The notes under the pieces were generated by a model, which had not been told where the DNA came from, ran no database searches, and saw nothing but the letters and a program-made list of their open reading frames with translations. A stretch of 64,000 nucleotides of DNA, taken from Paraburkholderia sp. CNPSo 3272. Lineage in GTDB: Bacteria > Pseudomonadota > Gammaproteobacteria > Burkholderiales > Burkholderiaceae. Of this stretch, positions 1 to 9,276 are shown piece by piece. The DNA lies in the NCBI RefSeq assembly GCF_024206495.1, contig NZ_JAMBPQ010000024.1:41726-105725 (forward strand), read 5' to 3'. The translations under genes were made by a program, and so were the position numbers. Positions within the stretch are counted from its first letter, which is position 1. The number at the start of each line of letters is the position of its first letter.

Positions 1-1
1 C

Positions 2-676
2 AGCAAGGTCCGCGACCTCAACGCGAAGACGCTCGACGCAGCGTGCAGCGCGTGGTCGCAACTGCGCTCCGATGACGACGCGCATGTCGATATCGAGCAT
101 CGCTTCGACGCCGCGCGCGTCGCCCCTTACGTGACATGGGGGACGAGCCCGGACCAGGCGGTGCCGGTTGACGGCCGCATTCCCGAGGCAGCCGAAGGCG
201 CGGGTCTCGACGCCGCGACGCTGCACAAGTCGCTCGATTACATCGGCCTTGCCGCAGGCGCGCCGATCGAGGGCACGCCCATCGACCGCGTGTTCATCGG
301 CTCCTGCACGAACGCGCGCATCGAGGATTTGCGCGCCGTGGCCCAGGTCGTGCGCGGCCGCAAGGTGGCCGCGACGGTGCGCGCGATGGTCGTGCCGGGC
401 TCGGGCATGGTGCGCGACCAGGCCGAGCGCGAAGGCATTGCGCAAGTGCTGATCGACGCGGGGTTCGAATGGCGTCAGCCGGGCTGCTCGATGTGTCTCG
501 CGATGAACGATGACGTGCTCGCGCCGGGCGAGCGCTGCGCGTCGACGACGAACCGCAATTTCGAGGGGCGCCAGGGGCGCGACAGCAAAACACATTTGAT
601 GAGCCCCGCGATGGCCGCTGCCGCCGCGATTGCGGGCCGCATCGTCGACATTCGCAAGGAGCTTGCACATGGCTAA
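2..676 (+). CDS. leuC: 3-isopropylmalate dehydratase large subunit (3' part)
   Basis: The frame is already open at the window edge, so the 5' part is missing. The visible ~224 residues are the C-terminal part of an aconitase-superfamily LeuC protein. The three cysteines expected to hold the [4Fe-4S] cluster are present: one in GSCTN and two in GCSMC. The family dehydrates and rehydrates isopropylmalate, or related 2-hydroxy diacids, together with LeuD. The stop codon overlaps the leuD start by 8 bases, so the subunits are translationally coupled. A transporter follows instead of leuB, so this may be a second, catabolic or specialised copy; that is inference. Confidence 0.9.
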   Translation, partial: SKVRDLNAKTLDAACSAWSQLRSDDDAHVDIEHRFDAARVAPYVTWGTSPDQAVPVDGRIPEAAEGAGLDAATLHKSLDYIGLAAGAPIEGTPIDRVFIGSCTNARIEDLRAVAQVVRGRKVAATVRAMVVPGSGMVRDQAEREGIAQVLIDAGFEWRQPGCSMCLAMNDDVLAPGERCASTTNRNFEGRQGRDSKTHLMSPAMAAAAAIAGRIVDIRKELAHG

Positions 677-1307
677 GCCGTTCATGATCTCGGGCGTTGC
701 CGCGCCGCTGCCGGTCAACAACCTCGATACCGACCAGATCATGCCCAAGCAGTTTCTGCTCGGCATCGACAAATCGGGACTCGCGCGGGGGCTGCTGTAC
801 GACCTGCGTTTCGATGCCGACAGCCGCGCGCGTGAGACGTTCGTGCTCAATCGCGCCGAATATCGTGGCGCGAAGGTGCTGATCGGCGGCTCGAACTTCG
901 GCTGCGGATCGAGCCGCGAACACGCCGTGTGGGGCCTGCAGCAGGCGGGTTTCGAAGCCGTGATCGCGCCGAGCTATGGCGAGATCTTCTACTTCAATTC
1001 GACGAACAACCGCCTGCTCCTCGTCACGCTTTCGCCGGAACAGGTCGAGGCGCTGGTCGCAGAAATTGCGAGCGGCGACGACAAGCACGTGTCGATCGAT
1101 GTCGAAAACGAAGTCGTGATCGCGCCTTCGGGCAAGCGCTACGCGTTCTCGCTGCCGCCGCGCCAGAAGCAGATGCTCGTGGAAGGGCTCGACATGATCG
1201 GCATGACGCTGCGCCAGCAGGAAGCGATCGACGCATTCGAGGCGAAACACTGGGCCGCGCAACCGTGGTGCCGTATCGATCTTCCGGCGCAACAGCAGCG
1301 CGGCTGA
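669..1307 (+). CDS. leuD: 3-isopropylmalate dehydratase small subunit
   Basis: A 212-residue swivel-domain subunit that pairs with LeuC to isomerise 2- and 3-isopropylmalate in leucine synthesis. It starts with MAKPF, has the family block NLDTDQIMPKQFL near residues 16-28 and the substrate-loop signature GGSNFGCGSSREHA near residues 75-88. The ATG overlapping the leuC stop is chosen because homology begins there; the upstream in-frame extension lies in leuC and has no family similarity. Length is normal. The next gene is an ACS-family transporter rather than leuB, so the physiological substrate could be a related dicarboxylate such as a citramalate or methylmalate derivative. Confidence 0.92.
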   Translation: MAKPFMISGVAAPLPVNNLDTDQIMPKQFLLGIDKSGLARGLLYDLRFDADSRARETFVLNRAEYRGAKVLIGGSNFGCGSSREHAVWGLQQAGFEAVIAPSYGEIFYFNSTNNRLLLVTLSPEQVEALVAEIASGDDKHVSIDVENEVVIAPSGKRYAFSLPPRQKQMLVEGLDMIGMTLRQQEAIDAFEAKHWAAQPWCRIDLPAQQQRG

Positions 1308-1419
1308 TCACTTCGCAGTCAGCTCCTCATTCATAACCAGACCGTTCGTGCAACGCACGCAACGGCACAAGGGCGCACTCGCTGCCACGCGCGGCAAGTG
1401 CGCCCATACGGAGACACCC

Positions 1420-2736
1420 ATGAACATTGCCGCAGTCCATCCGCAGGACGCCGCCGCGCTGGAGCCCAGCGTCGTGCGCAAAGTCTCACGACGTATCACC
1501 CCGTTCATCATCATCCTGTATTTCCTGAGCTTTCTGAATCGCGTGAACGTCGGCTTCGCCGGGCTCACGATGAATCATGACATCGGGCTCACGCAGGCCA
1601 TGTTCGGCGTTGGCGCGGGGATTTTCTTCGTTGGCTATATTGCGGCCGGCATGCCGTCCAACCTCGCGTTGCAGCGCGTCGGCGCACGTAGATGGATCGC
1701 ATTGCTGATGGTGGCATGGGGTCTGCTTTCCGCGGCCACGGCGTTCGTCACGGGCCCGTACAGCTTCTATACGCTGCGCTTCGTGCTCGGTCTCGCCGAA
1801 GCGGGTTTCTTTCCCGGCATCATTCTCTACCTGAGCTTCTGGTTTCCCGCGCGCCATCGCGCCTTCGTCACGGCCATGTTCATGACCGCCGCGCCCCTCT
1901 CGAACATGATCGGCTCGCCCATTTCGGGTGCGCTCATGAGCCTCGAGGGCGTGGCGCGTCTGCACGGCTGGCAGTGGCTTTTCCTCGTCGAAGGCGCGCC
2001 GACTGTGCTGCTCGGCATCGTTTCCTACTTCTACCTGACGGACAGGCCCGAGGACGCGCAATGGCTCGCGCCCGCCGAGCGGCAGTGGCTGAGCGGCGAA
2101 ATGCGGCGCGAGCGAGAAGCGAAGGCGGCACAGAGCAAGTCGAGCGTGTGGGGCGCCGTGAAGGACCCGCGCGTGCTGCTGCTCGCGCTCGTCTATGCGG
2201 GCACGTCGACCGGGCTGTACGCCATCGGCATCTGGGCGCCGATGATCATCCACCACTTCGGCTTCAGCTACTTCGAACTGGGTCTCGTGAACGCGATTCC
2301 GAATCTGTTCGCGGTGGTGACGATGGTGCTCTGGGCGCGCAATTCGGACCGCGCGAACGAACGCCGCCTGCACGTTGCGATTGCGTGTCTCGCGGCCGGT
2401 ATCGGCATGCTGATGTCCGGACACGCCGCGAACGCCTTTGTGCTGATCATTGGGCTCTCGATCGCGAACTTCGGCATCAACGCGGCGAAGCCGCCGCTCT
2501 GGAGCATGCCTACGCAGTTTCTCTCTGGTTCCGCTGCCGCCGCGGGCATTGCGATCATCAACGCGATGGGCAGCCTCATCGGCGGCACGATCGGGCCGAT
2601 GGTGATCGGCCGGCTGCGCGATTTGAGCGGCGACTATTCGCTGGGGCTGTATTTCGTCAGCGCGACGCTGCTCGTTTCCGCTGTGCTCGCGTATGCGTTC
2701 GGGCTGCATGCCCGAAGACGGCACCCGCAGCCGTGA
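1420..2736 (+). CDS. MFS transporter, anion:cation symporter (ACS) family
   Basis: A 438-residue inner-membrane carrier with about twelve hydrophobic segments. The ACS family takes up organic anions such as tartrate, phthalate, glucarate or hydroxy acids with protons. Family features are FLNRVNVGFAG in the first helix, LRFVLGLAEAGFFPG in helix 4-5 and a hydrophilic central loop rich in R, E and K. The ATG is chosen because a GGAGA motif precedes it and the hydrophobic core starts about 25 residues later; an upstream in-frame ATG would add 24 unrelated residues. It follows leuD by 112 bases on the same strand and may import the diacid that LeuCD handles. Confidence 0.85.
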   Translation: MNIAAVHPQDAAALEPSVVRKVSRRITPFIIILYFLSFLNRVNVGFAGLTMNHDIGLTQAMFGVGAGIFFVGYIAAGMPSNLALQRVGARRWIALLMVAWGLLSAATAFVTGPYSFYTLRFVLGLAEAGFFPGIILYLSFWFPARHRAFVTAMFMTAAPLSNMIGSPISGALMSLEGVARLHGWQWLFLVEGAPTVLLGIVSYFYLTDRPEDAQWLAPAERQWLSGEMRREREAKAAQSKSSVWGAVKDPRVLLLALVYAGTSTGLYAIGIWAPMIIHHFGFSYFELGLVNAIPNLFAVVTMVLWARNSDRANERRLHVAIACLAAGIGMLMSGHAANAFVLIIGLSIANFGINAAKPPLWSMPTQFLSGSAAAAGIAIINAMGSLIGGTIGPMVIGRLRDLSGDYSLGLYFVSATLLVSAVLAYAFGLHARRRHPQP

Positions 2737-2856
2737 ACCGAGCGGACTCGGCCCGCGCCGCTTGCGGCGGGGGCCAGAAGAGGCCCTGTACGCTTCAGGG
2801 ATCGCATGCCGCGCGATACGCGATAATCGCGCTTTATCGATTCCCGTCTCTCTCGT

Positions 2857-4047
2857 ATGTCGACGCCTGAACCGGTCTCTTCCGGCCAATCCTGGTGGGG
2901 CGTGCTCGTATTGGCGCTTTCGGCCTTCATTTTCAACACGACCGAATTCGTGCCGGTTGCGTTGCTTAGCGCCATCGGCGACAGTCTGAACATGAAGCCG
3001 ACCGACGTCGGCCTCATGCTGACGATCTACGCGTGGACGGTAGCCGTGGCGTCGCTGCCGCTGATGCTGCTGACCCGCAACGTCGAACGCCGCAAGCTGC
3101 TGACGTGGATATTCGCGCTCTTCGTCGTCAGCCACATCGTGACCGGCGTGGCGTGGAACTTCACGGTGCTGATGGTGGGGCGGATCGGCATTGCCTTTGC
3201 GCACGCGGTCTTCTGGTCGATTTCCGTCTCGCTGGTGGTGAGGCTCGCGCCGCCCGGCAACAAGAGCCGGGCGCTCGCCGCGCTCGGCATGGGCACCTCG
3301 ATCGCGATGGTGGCGGGCATACCGCTGGGGCGCGTGATTGGCGAGACGCTGGGCTGGCGGCAGACTTTTTTCGTCATTGCGGGCGCGGCGGCATTCGCGT
3401 TGCTCATGCTGCGCGTGATGCTGCCCTTGCTGCCGAGCCAGCAAACGGGCTCGTTCAGCAGCGTGCCCGTGTTGTTCAGAAAGCCGATGCTGGCTTCGCT
3501 TTATCTGCTCACGATACTCGTCGTTACCGCGCACTTCACGTCGTATACGTATATCGAGCCCTTCATTCACTCCGTGGGCCACGAAAGCAGTCAACGCATC
3601 ACCTATATCCTGATTCTGTTCGGCAGTGCCGGCATTCCCGCGGCAGTATTCTTCAATCGCCTTTATCCGCGCGATCCGGCGCAGTTCCTCCAAGTGGCTG
3701 TGATCGCCGTGTGCGTGTGCCTGCTCGTGCAGTTTCCCGCCGTGCTGAGCATCGTCACGTTGTCCGTTCACACGCTGGTGTGGGGCGGCGCGATCGTTTC
3801 CTTCGGCCTTGCCATGCAGGCATGGGTGCTCAAGCTCGCGCCCGAGGCCGCGGACCTCGCGGTCTCGATCTATTCCGGTCTCTATAACGTGGGGATCGGC
3901 GCGGGCGCGCTGCTCGGCAACCATATTGCCAATGACTTCGGCGTGTCGTGGCTCGGCAGTTTCGGCGGCGTGGTGGGTGGTCTTGGGGCTGCAGTATGCT
4001 GGCTCGCATTGCGCATGTATGCGCGGGCGCATCCTGCAGGGCACTGA
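2857..4047 (+). CDS. sotB: Sugar efflux transporter, SotB/YdeA type (MFS DHA1)
   Basis: A 396-residue twelve-helix MFS exporter. The N-terminal block FNTTEFVPVALLSAIGDSL followed by MLTIYAWTVAVASLPLML is typical of SotB, which exports arabinose and other sugars or IPTG-like compounds in Escherichia coli. Length matches the family. It stands alone between an ACS carrier and a convergent sensor kinase gene. Substrate cannot be read from the sequence; the assignment is by family resemblance only. Confidence 0.8.
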   Translation: MSTPEPVSSGQSWWGVLVLALSAFIFNTTEFVPVALLSAIGDSLNMKPTDVGLMLTIYAWTVAVASLPLMLLTRNVERRKLLTWIFALFVVSHIVTGVAWNFTVLMVGRIGIAFAHAVFWSISVSLVVRLAPPGNKSRALAALGMGTSIAMVAGIPLGRVIGETLGWRQTFFVIAGAAAFALLMLRVMLPLLPSQQTGSFSSVPVLFRKPMLASLYLLTILVVTAHFTSYTYIEPFIHSVGHESSQRITYILILFGSAGIPAAVFFNRLYPRDPAQFLQVAVIAVCVCLLVQFPAVLSIVTLSVHTLVWGGAIVSFGLAMQAWVLKLAPEAADLAVSIYSGLYNVGIGAGALLGNHIANDFGVSWLGSFGGVVGGLGAAVCWLALRMYARAHPAGH

Positions 4048-4096
4048 TGCACCGCGTGCGGCGACGAACTCGCGCTCCAACGCTTTCGCGAGGCGT

Positions 4097-5524
4097 TCAC
4101 AGTTGCGTGGCCGTCGGCGTTTCGCCTTCAGTAGGAGGAAACGTCAGAACCACGGCGAACCCGCGCTCGGCGGGAAACGCAAAGTTCACGCGCCCGCCGT
4201 GTGCCTTCATGACCGCTTGCACGATCGCGAGCCCAAGGCCGGAGCCGGTCGTGCGCTCCGCGCCTTCCTGGCCGATGCGCTCGAACGGGCGCAACGCGGC
4301 GTCCCAGTGTTCGCGCGCGATGCCTTGACCGTTGTCGGTCACGGTCAGCGTGATGGCTTCCTGCGAGGCGCTCACGTTGACGACGATATCGTCCGCCTTG
4401 CCGTGCAGCAACGCGTTGTGCAGCACGTTCGACAGCGCTTCCTGCAGGCTCACAGGGTCGCCCGCGATCCAGACCTGCGGCGCGCTGCTTTCGAACGCCA
4501 CTCTCACGTCGCGTTCGCCGGCGAGCGGAATGGTGCGGCCCAGCACCTCTCTCGCGAGCTTCGCGAGGTCCACGCGCTGCAGCGGGACCATTTCGGTGCG
4601 ATGAATCACCATCGCGTGATTGAGCAACTGGCCGGTGAGCCGGCCCACGTCCGAGCAGGTGGCGCGCAAGGCTTCAAGGCGCGCGGCGTGGCGCGCGGGA
4701 TCGGACTCGGCGCTCAGCAATTCGATCTGCGCGTCGAGCCGCGCGATCGGCGTGCGCATCTGATGAGCGGCGTCGGCGATAAAGCGCTGCATGGCCGTCA
4801 TGCGTTCCGCGAGGCGGCCGATCAGCCCGTTGATGGCGCCGATCAGCGCGTTGATTTCGCTCGGCGTGTCGTGCGCCACGGGCCGCAGGTCCGCCGGGTC
4901 GCGTGCGGCGATGATCTGCTCGATCTGCGCGAGCGGACGCAGGCCGCGCCGGATCGCCAGGCCGCTCGCGCCGATGGCGAGCACGCTCATCAGCAAAATG
5001 AGCGTCCAGACCTTGAGGCTCATGTCGTTCGTGAGTTGCTGGCGCGCATGCGTGGTCTGCGCGACCGTGACGAGGGCCCAGCCGGGCGGCCGTGCGTCCG
5101 GCATGTAGCGCCCGATGGTCGCCGTGCGCACGCGCTCACCCTGGTAGCGGGCGTTCGCGAACGTCGGACCCTGGCGCGCGCTCATCGCGCTCTTCGTATC
5201 GGCCGGACCGGGAAGGTCGCCATAGCCCGCGACGACCAGGCCGCGCGCGTCGACCACTTTGTAGTAGACGACGTCATAGCGCGAGAGCGTGGAGAGCGCG
5301 GCCACCGGCGGATTGAGCGCGAGCACGCCGCCCTGCACGTAGAGGTTTTCAGCGACCTGGATGGTCGCGCCCGCAAGCAGCTGATCGTAGGCGCGCTCGG
5401 ACGCGACGCCCGCGTAATAGCGTGCGATGCCCGCGAGCGCCGCCGCGCCCGAAGCCACGACGAGCGCGATGAAGAGCAGCGTGCGCCCGAGCAGCGTTTT
5501 CGGGAACCAGTCAAAGCGCGGCAA
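4097..5524 (-). CDS. Sensor histidine kinase, TctE-like
   Basis: A 475-residue membrane kinase. There is a transmembrane segment at about residues 12-32, a periplasmic sensor part to about residue 168, a second membrane segment near 172-192, then HAMP, HisKA and HATPase domains. The phospho-acceptor is H254 in ADAAHQMRTPIARL; ATP-lid motifs are NVLHNALLHG and GSGLGLAIV. The periplasmic part resembles the 2CSK_N domain of TctE-type kinases that sense carboxylates. Its start overlaps the response regulator gene by 14 bases. The divergently transcribed binding-protein and transporter genes are its likely targets. Confidence 0.88.
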   Translation of the reverse strand: MPRFDWFPKTLLGRTLLFIALVVASGAAALAGIARYYAGVASERAYDQLLAGATIQVAENLYVQGGVLALNPPVAALSTLSRYDVVYYKVVDARGLVVAGYGDLPGPADTKSAMSARQGPTFANARYQGERVRTATIGRYMPDARPPGWALVTVAQTTHARQQLTNDMSLKVWTLILLMSVLAIGASGLAIRRGLRPLAQIEQIIAARDPADLRPVAHDTPSEINALIGAINGLIGRLAERMTAMQRFIADAAHQMRTPIARLDAQIELLSAESDPARHAARLEALRATCSDVGRLTGQLLNHAMVIHRTEMVPLQRVDLAKLAREVLGRTIPLAGERDVRVAFESSAPQVWIAGDPVSLQEALSNVLHNALLHGKADDIVVNVSASQEAITLTVTDNGQGIAREHWDAALRPFERIGQEGAERTTGSGLGLAIVQAVMKAHGGRVNFAFPAERGFAVVLTFPPTEGETPTATQL

Positions 5525-6176
5525 TTTGATATCCCATGCCGCGCGCCGTGCGGATTTCGACTGAACTGCCTTGCAGCTTCTTGCGTACGCGCGTGACGTA
5601 TTGTTCGACGGCGTTCGCGCTCGGCTCGTTGCCGTAGCTGAACAACTGGTTCAGCAGCTCTTCCTTCGGGAAGATGCGTTGCGGACGGCTGGCGAGGATT
5701 TCTAGCAGCGCGAATTCCTGGCGCGAGAGCGAAAGCGGTTTGCCGTCGAGTTCGGCAAGCCGGCTGCTGCGGTCGATGGCGAGACCGCCCAGCCTCACCA
5801 CATCGTTCGCGTGCCCGCTGTTGCGGCGCAGGAGCGCCTGCACGCGCGCTTCGAGTTCGCGGTAGTCGAACGGCTTGACGAGGTAGTCGTCGGCGCCGAG
5901 GCCGAGGCCGCTCACGCGGTCGTCGATGGCCGAGCGTGCGGTGAGAAGCAGCACCGGCGTGGTCGAGCCCGACGCACGCAAATGGCGCAGAATCTCGAAG
6001 CCGTCCATGGCGGGAAGCATCACGTCGAGCACGACCAGATCGAAGCGCTCCACGCCGAGCAGGCTGTTCGCCGTGGCGCCATTCGCTTCGAGGTCCACCG
6101 CGTGACCGAGGCGCGTGAGGCGGCTGCGGACCGCCGCGCCGATTTCGGCGTCGTCCTCTACCACCAGAATGCGCAT
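5511..6176 (-). CDS. Response regulator, OmpR family, TctD-like
   Basis: A 221-residue regulator: receiver domain in residues 1-115 with the acidic pocket EDD at 7-9, phospho-acceptor D51 (VLDVMLP) and switch lysine in LVKPF, then a winged-helix DNA-binding domain ending in RGMGYQI. It is the first gene of a two-gene operon with the sensor kinase, which it overlaps. A pair of TTTCTCAG repeats spaced 11 bp lies between it and the divergent binding-protein gene, as expected for this family. Confidence 0.92.
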   Translation of the reverse strand: MRILVVEDDAEIGAAVRSRLTRLGHAVDLEANGATANSLLGVERFDLVVLDVMLPAMDGFEILRHLRASGSTTPVLLLTARSAIDDRVSGLGLGADDYLVKPFDYRELEARVQALLRRNSGHANDVVRLGGLAIDRSSRLAELDGKPLSLSRQEFALLEILASRPQRIFPKEELLNQLFSYGNEPSANAVEQYVTRVRKKLQGSSVEIRTARGMGYQIAAL

Positions 6177-6242
6177 GATGCCGTTCCTGCCGAAATCTTC
6201 ATGGGTGCGATTGCGGGTTTTCCCCGAGGTCTACTGTGTGTG

Positions 6243-6261
6243 TTTCTCAGCATTTTCTCAG
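6243..6261. promoter_or_regulatory. Tandem direct repeats, probable OmpR-family operator
   Basis: Two copies of TTTCTCAG begin exactly 11 bp apart in the intergenic region between the response regulator and the binding-protein gene. OmpR-family regulators bind as dimers to direct repeats with about one helical turn spacing. Binding is inferred, not shown. Confidence 0.5.
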
Positions 6262-6335
6262 ACTCGCCCGGTAATCTCGCGAACCATGGAAGGTAGAGCG
6301 ACGTGATTACGACACGAACCAACGGAGACGGCAAG

Positions 6336-7382
6336 ATGCGCGTGAAGTCGCCGCGGCCTTCACCGCGTCGGCGCGCGCTCGTTGCGGCCGGGCTTGGCGC
6401 GGCGGCCGTTGCCGCGGGGCTCGCCCCTGCCTGGGTCCGGGCCACGCCGCGCACGGTGCGCATTTCGAAGGGCTATGGCCTGCTGTATCTGCCGCTGCTC
6501 GTGATGGAAAAGGCGCGGCTCTTCGAGCGTCATGCGGCCCGCCAGGGGCTCGCGGACGTGAGCGTGGAATGGGTGAGGCTCGACGGCGGCAATTCCGTCG
6601 ACGACGCCATGATGGCCGGTACGCTCGACTTCGCCGCCGTGGGCGCGCCCGGCTTCATCGAACTGTGGGCGCGGGCGCGCGGCATACCGAACGTCGAGGT
6701 GATCGGCATCAGCGGTCTTTCGGCCACGGCGCTCTCGCTCAACACGAACCGGCAGCAGATCGCGACGCTGCGTGACTTCACGAGCGCCGACCGCATTGCC
6801 GTGCCGGGCATTCGCACCTCGCTTTCGGCCGTCGTGCTGCAAATGGTGGCGAGCAAGCTGCTGGGGCCGCAGCACTTCGCCCAGCTCGATTCGATCACCG
6901 TCGGCCTGCCGCATCCGCAGGCCATGCGGTCGCTGATCCGGCGCGAGGGCGGCATCACCGCGCATTTCGCGTCGCCGCCATTTTCGACGCTCGAATTGCA
7001 GCAGCCGGGCATCCACCGCGTGGTCAATTCGGTCGACGTGCTCGGGCCGCTCACGCTCGACGTGGTGTTCGCACCCAAGCGCCTCGTCGACACCGAGCCC
7101 GCGCTGGCAAAGGCATTCCTTCACGCGCTCGACGAGGCGAACCGGATGATCGCGCAGGACAAGGCGGCCGCGGCGCAGGTCTATGTCGATTCGTCGGGCT
7201 TCGGCGCGTCGCGCGAGCACGTAGTGCAGACGCTCTCTGCGCCGGAGTCGCGCTTTTCGGTCTGGCCCGAGCAGTTGATGGAGTACGTGGACTTTCTGTA
7301 CATGGTGGGCACTATCAAGGCGAAGCCGCGTACATGGAACGACATGTTCGTGGCGATGCTCGGGGATTTCCGTCCGTCGTAG
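6336..7382 (+). CDS. ABC-type substrate-binding protein, NitT/TauT-like, orphan
   Basis: A 348-residue exported protein of the SsuA/NMT1-like periplasmic-binding fold. The N-terminus has a twin-arginine-like SPRRRALVAAG followed by a hydrophobic stretch and a cleavage region APAWVRA, suggesting Tat or Sec export. Typical elements are the mature start VRISKGYGLLYLPLLVMEKA and the central DFAAVGAPGFIE. The ATG is chosen because GGAGA lies just upstream; a GTG 33 bases earlier is weaker. No ABC permease or ATPase gene follows. Instead an ACS-family carrier gene lies 37 bases downstream, so the protein may serve as a sensor partner or deliver ligand elsewhere. Confidence 0.82.
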   Translation: MRVKSPRPSPRRRALVAAGLGAAAVAAGLAPAWVRATPRTVRISKGYGLLYLPLLVMEKARLFERHAARQGLADVSVEWVRLDGGNSVDDAMMAGTLDFAAVGAPGFIELWARARGIPNVEVIGISGLSATALSLNTNRQQIATLRDFTSADRIAVPGIRTSLSAVVLQMVASKLLGPQHFAQLDSITVGLPHPQAMRSLIRREGGITAHFASPPFSTLELQQPGIHRVVNSVDVLGPLTLDVVFAPKRLVDTEPALAKAFLHALDEANRMIAQDKAAAAQVYVDSSGFGASREHVVQTLSAPESRFSVWPEQLMEYVDFLYMVGTIKAKPRTWNDMFVAMLGDFRPS

Positions 7383-7419
7383 ACATACGCATAGACATAA
7401 ATAAACGTAGGAGAACAGA

Positions 7420-8730
7420 GTGAATACAGACTCAACCGTCGATCAACAATCCGTCGAAGAGCGGGATGTCATGTCGAAGATCGCGCGCCGCCTCATGCCG
7501 ATCCTCGTCGTGATGTTTCTGATTTCGTTCATCGACCGGCAAAACGTCGGCTTCGCGAAGCTGCAAATGGTGCACAGCCTCGACATGACCGAAACGGCGT
7601 TCGGCCTTGCGTCGTCGCTGTTCTTCATCGGTTACCTGCTGTTCGAAGTGCCCAGCACGCTCGCGCTGCACCGCTTCGGCGCGCGTGTCTGGCTCGCGCG
7701 CATCATGCTCACCTGGGGCGTGATCACGGTGCTGATGGGCTTCACCACGTCGATGCAGGTGTTCTGCGGCCTGCGCCTCGCGCTGGGCATAGCGGAAGCC
7801 GGCTTCTATCCCGGCGTGATCTACTACCTCACGCTGTGGTTTCCGCAAAGCTATCGTGCGCGTGTGCTCGGCATCTTCACGCTTGGCAGCGCGCTCGCCA
7901 ATATGCTGGGCTCGCTCGTGGGCGGCTGGCTGCTGAGCCTCAATGGCGTATGGGGCCTCGCCGGCTGGCAGTGGGTGTTCATCGCCACTGGCCTGCCTGC
8001 CGTGCTGGTCGGCATCGCCGTGTTCAGACTGCTGCCGGCGTCGTACCAGGAAGCGCGCTTTCTGAACGCGCGCGAAAAGCAGACCGTGGCGGCCGCGCAC
8101 GAGCGCGAGAAGCCCCAGCACGCCGAACACTCGCAGCCCTGGAAGGCGCTGCTCGATCCGCGCGTGATGCTGTTCGCGGCGACCTATATGCTGATGTCGA
8201 CGTCGCTCTACGGCGTGACCTACTGGCTGCCCACGCTCGTGAAGTCGTTTGGCGTGTCGAGCAGCGTGAACGGGCTGTTGAGCATGCTGCCGTGGGCGCT
8301 GGCAGTGCTGCTGCTGCTGTGGCTGCCGTCGAAGCTGCGCCGCGCGAATAGCATTCTGCGTGCGATGGCGATCGTCGCGGCGCTCGGCACGCTGGGTTTC
8401 CTGCTGAGTCTACTCCTGCCTTCCACGCCGCTGCGTTTCGTCGCGCTCGTGTTCGGCGGCGCGTGCATTCCGCTGTTGTATCCGTGCTTCTGGTCGATGC
8501 CGCCGCGCTACTTCACCGGCGCGCGGGCGGCGGCGAGCGTCGCGGCGATCAACTCGATCGGCAATCTCGGCGGCTTCTTCGGCCAGAACCTCATGCCGCT
8601 GGCGGGCAAGCTCACGGGCACCGCGTTCGGGCCGATGATCGTACCGATCGTGTGCCTCGCGGTGCTCGGTCTCGGCGTCGTGGTGGCGTGGGGACGCTCC
8701 GGGCGCGACATCGAGGGCGTGCCGGCCTGA
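7420..8730 (+). CDS. MFS transporter, ACS family
   Basis: A 436-residue carrier with twelve predicted helices. Family features are SFIDRQNVGFAKLQM in the first helix and LRLALGIAEAGFYPG around helix 4-5. It starts at GTG after AGGAG, 37 bases after the binding-protein gene, so the two are likely cotranscribed. By context it probably takes up the carboxylate sensed by the adjacent TctDE-like pair. It is a distant paralogue of the ACS carrier at 1420-2736. Confidence 0.85.
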   Translation: MNTDSTVDQQSVEERDVMSKIARRLMPILVVMFLISFIDRQNVGFAKLQMVHSLDMTETAFGLASSLFFIGYLLFEVPSTLALHRFGARVWLARIMLTWGVITVLMGFTTSMQVFCGLRLALGIAEAGFYPGVIYYLTLWFPQSYRARVLGIFTLGSALANMLGSLVGGWLLSLNGVWGLAGWQWVFIATGLPAVLVGIAVFRLLPASYQEARFLNAREKQTVAAAHEREKPQHAEHSQPWKALLDPRVMLFAATYMLMSTSLYGVTYWLPTLVKSFGVSSSVNGLLSMLPWALAVLLLLWLPSKLRRANSILRAMAIVAALGTLGFLLSLLLPSTPLRFVALVFGGACIPLLYPCFWSMPPRYFTGARAAASVAAINSIGNLGGFFGQNLMPLAGKLTGTAFGPMIVPIVCLAVLGLGVVVAWGRSGRDIEGVPA

Positions 8731-8859
8731 ACCTGGCCGCGATTGTATTTCTGGCAGTAACAGTGAATTCAACCTATGGGCATAGACTTTCGATAGGGTG
8801 ACCCTACAATCCACACTCATGCGAGCGTATTGCGACGCTCGATCGTGAGAGGGATTCAC

Positions 8860-9204
8860 ATGGAGCACATTTTCAAGGGGGCCGTCAGGCTTGCGGGCGT
8901 GGCAAGCCGGTCCTCGCACAAGCTCGCCGTATCGCTTGCCGCAGCCTGCGCGGTGCTGGCGGGCTGCGCATCGGCTGGCGACATCACCACGGCGGGTAAT
9001 CCGGGCACCTACATCGTTTCGGCGTCCGCCACGGGCGGGCGCCTCGCGTGGGCGCGCGCGCACAAGCGCGCGGTAAGCGAGGCCAACGAGTACTGCGAGA
9101 GCCGCGGCATGCAAACGAGCCTCGGCATGGAGCACACAGAAGGCCTCGAGGCGCTGCAGCAGCAGGCCTCCATCATCCGCTTCGAGTGCCATCCCAAGCT
9201 TTGA
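8860..9204 (+). CDS. Small secreted lipoprotein
   Basis: A 114-residue protein with a lipoprotein signal: positive N-region, hydrophobic LAVSLAAACAVLAG and a lipobox LAGC with the acceptor cysteine at residue 36. The mature part contains two further cysteines (CESRG and FECHP) and the pattern ARAHKRAVSEANEYC seen in many Burkholderiaceae periplasmic proteins of unknown role. The ATG is chosen for the GAGAGGGA motif upstream. An AGGGTGACCCT palindrome lies about 55 bases before the start and could be an operator. Confidence 0.7.
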   Translation: MEHIFKGAVRLAGVASRSSHKLAVSLAAACAVLAGCASAGDITTAGNPGTYIVSASATGGRLAWARAHKRAVSEANEYCESRGMQTSLGMEHTEGLEALQQQASIIRFECHPKL

Positions 9205-9276
9205 GGCGCACGCCTCAGCGAATCACGAACGTTTCCTTGCGCGCCCCGTACCGCTTCGTGACTTCGGAGTGCGCGG

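Noticed and set aside
1486..4080. Very long reverse-strand open frame across the two MFS genes
   Set aside because: Mirror frame of high-GC coding DNA; composition rich in Arg, His, Glu and Gln, no family motif, and real membrane carriers lie on the plus strand.
3809..5596. 595-codon plus-strand frame over sotB end and the sensor kinase
   Set aside because: Runs antisense to a kinase gene with complete HisKA and HATPase motifs.
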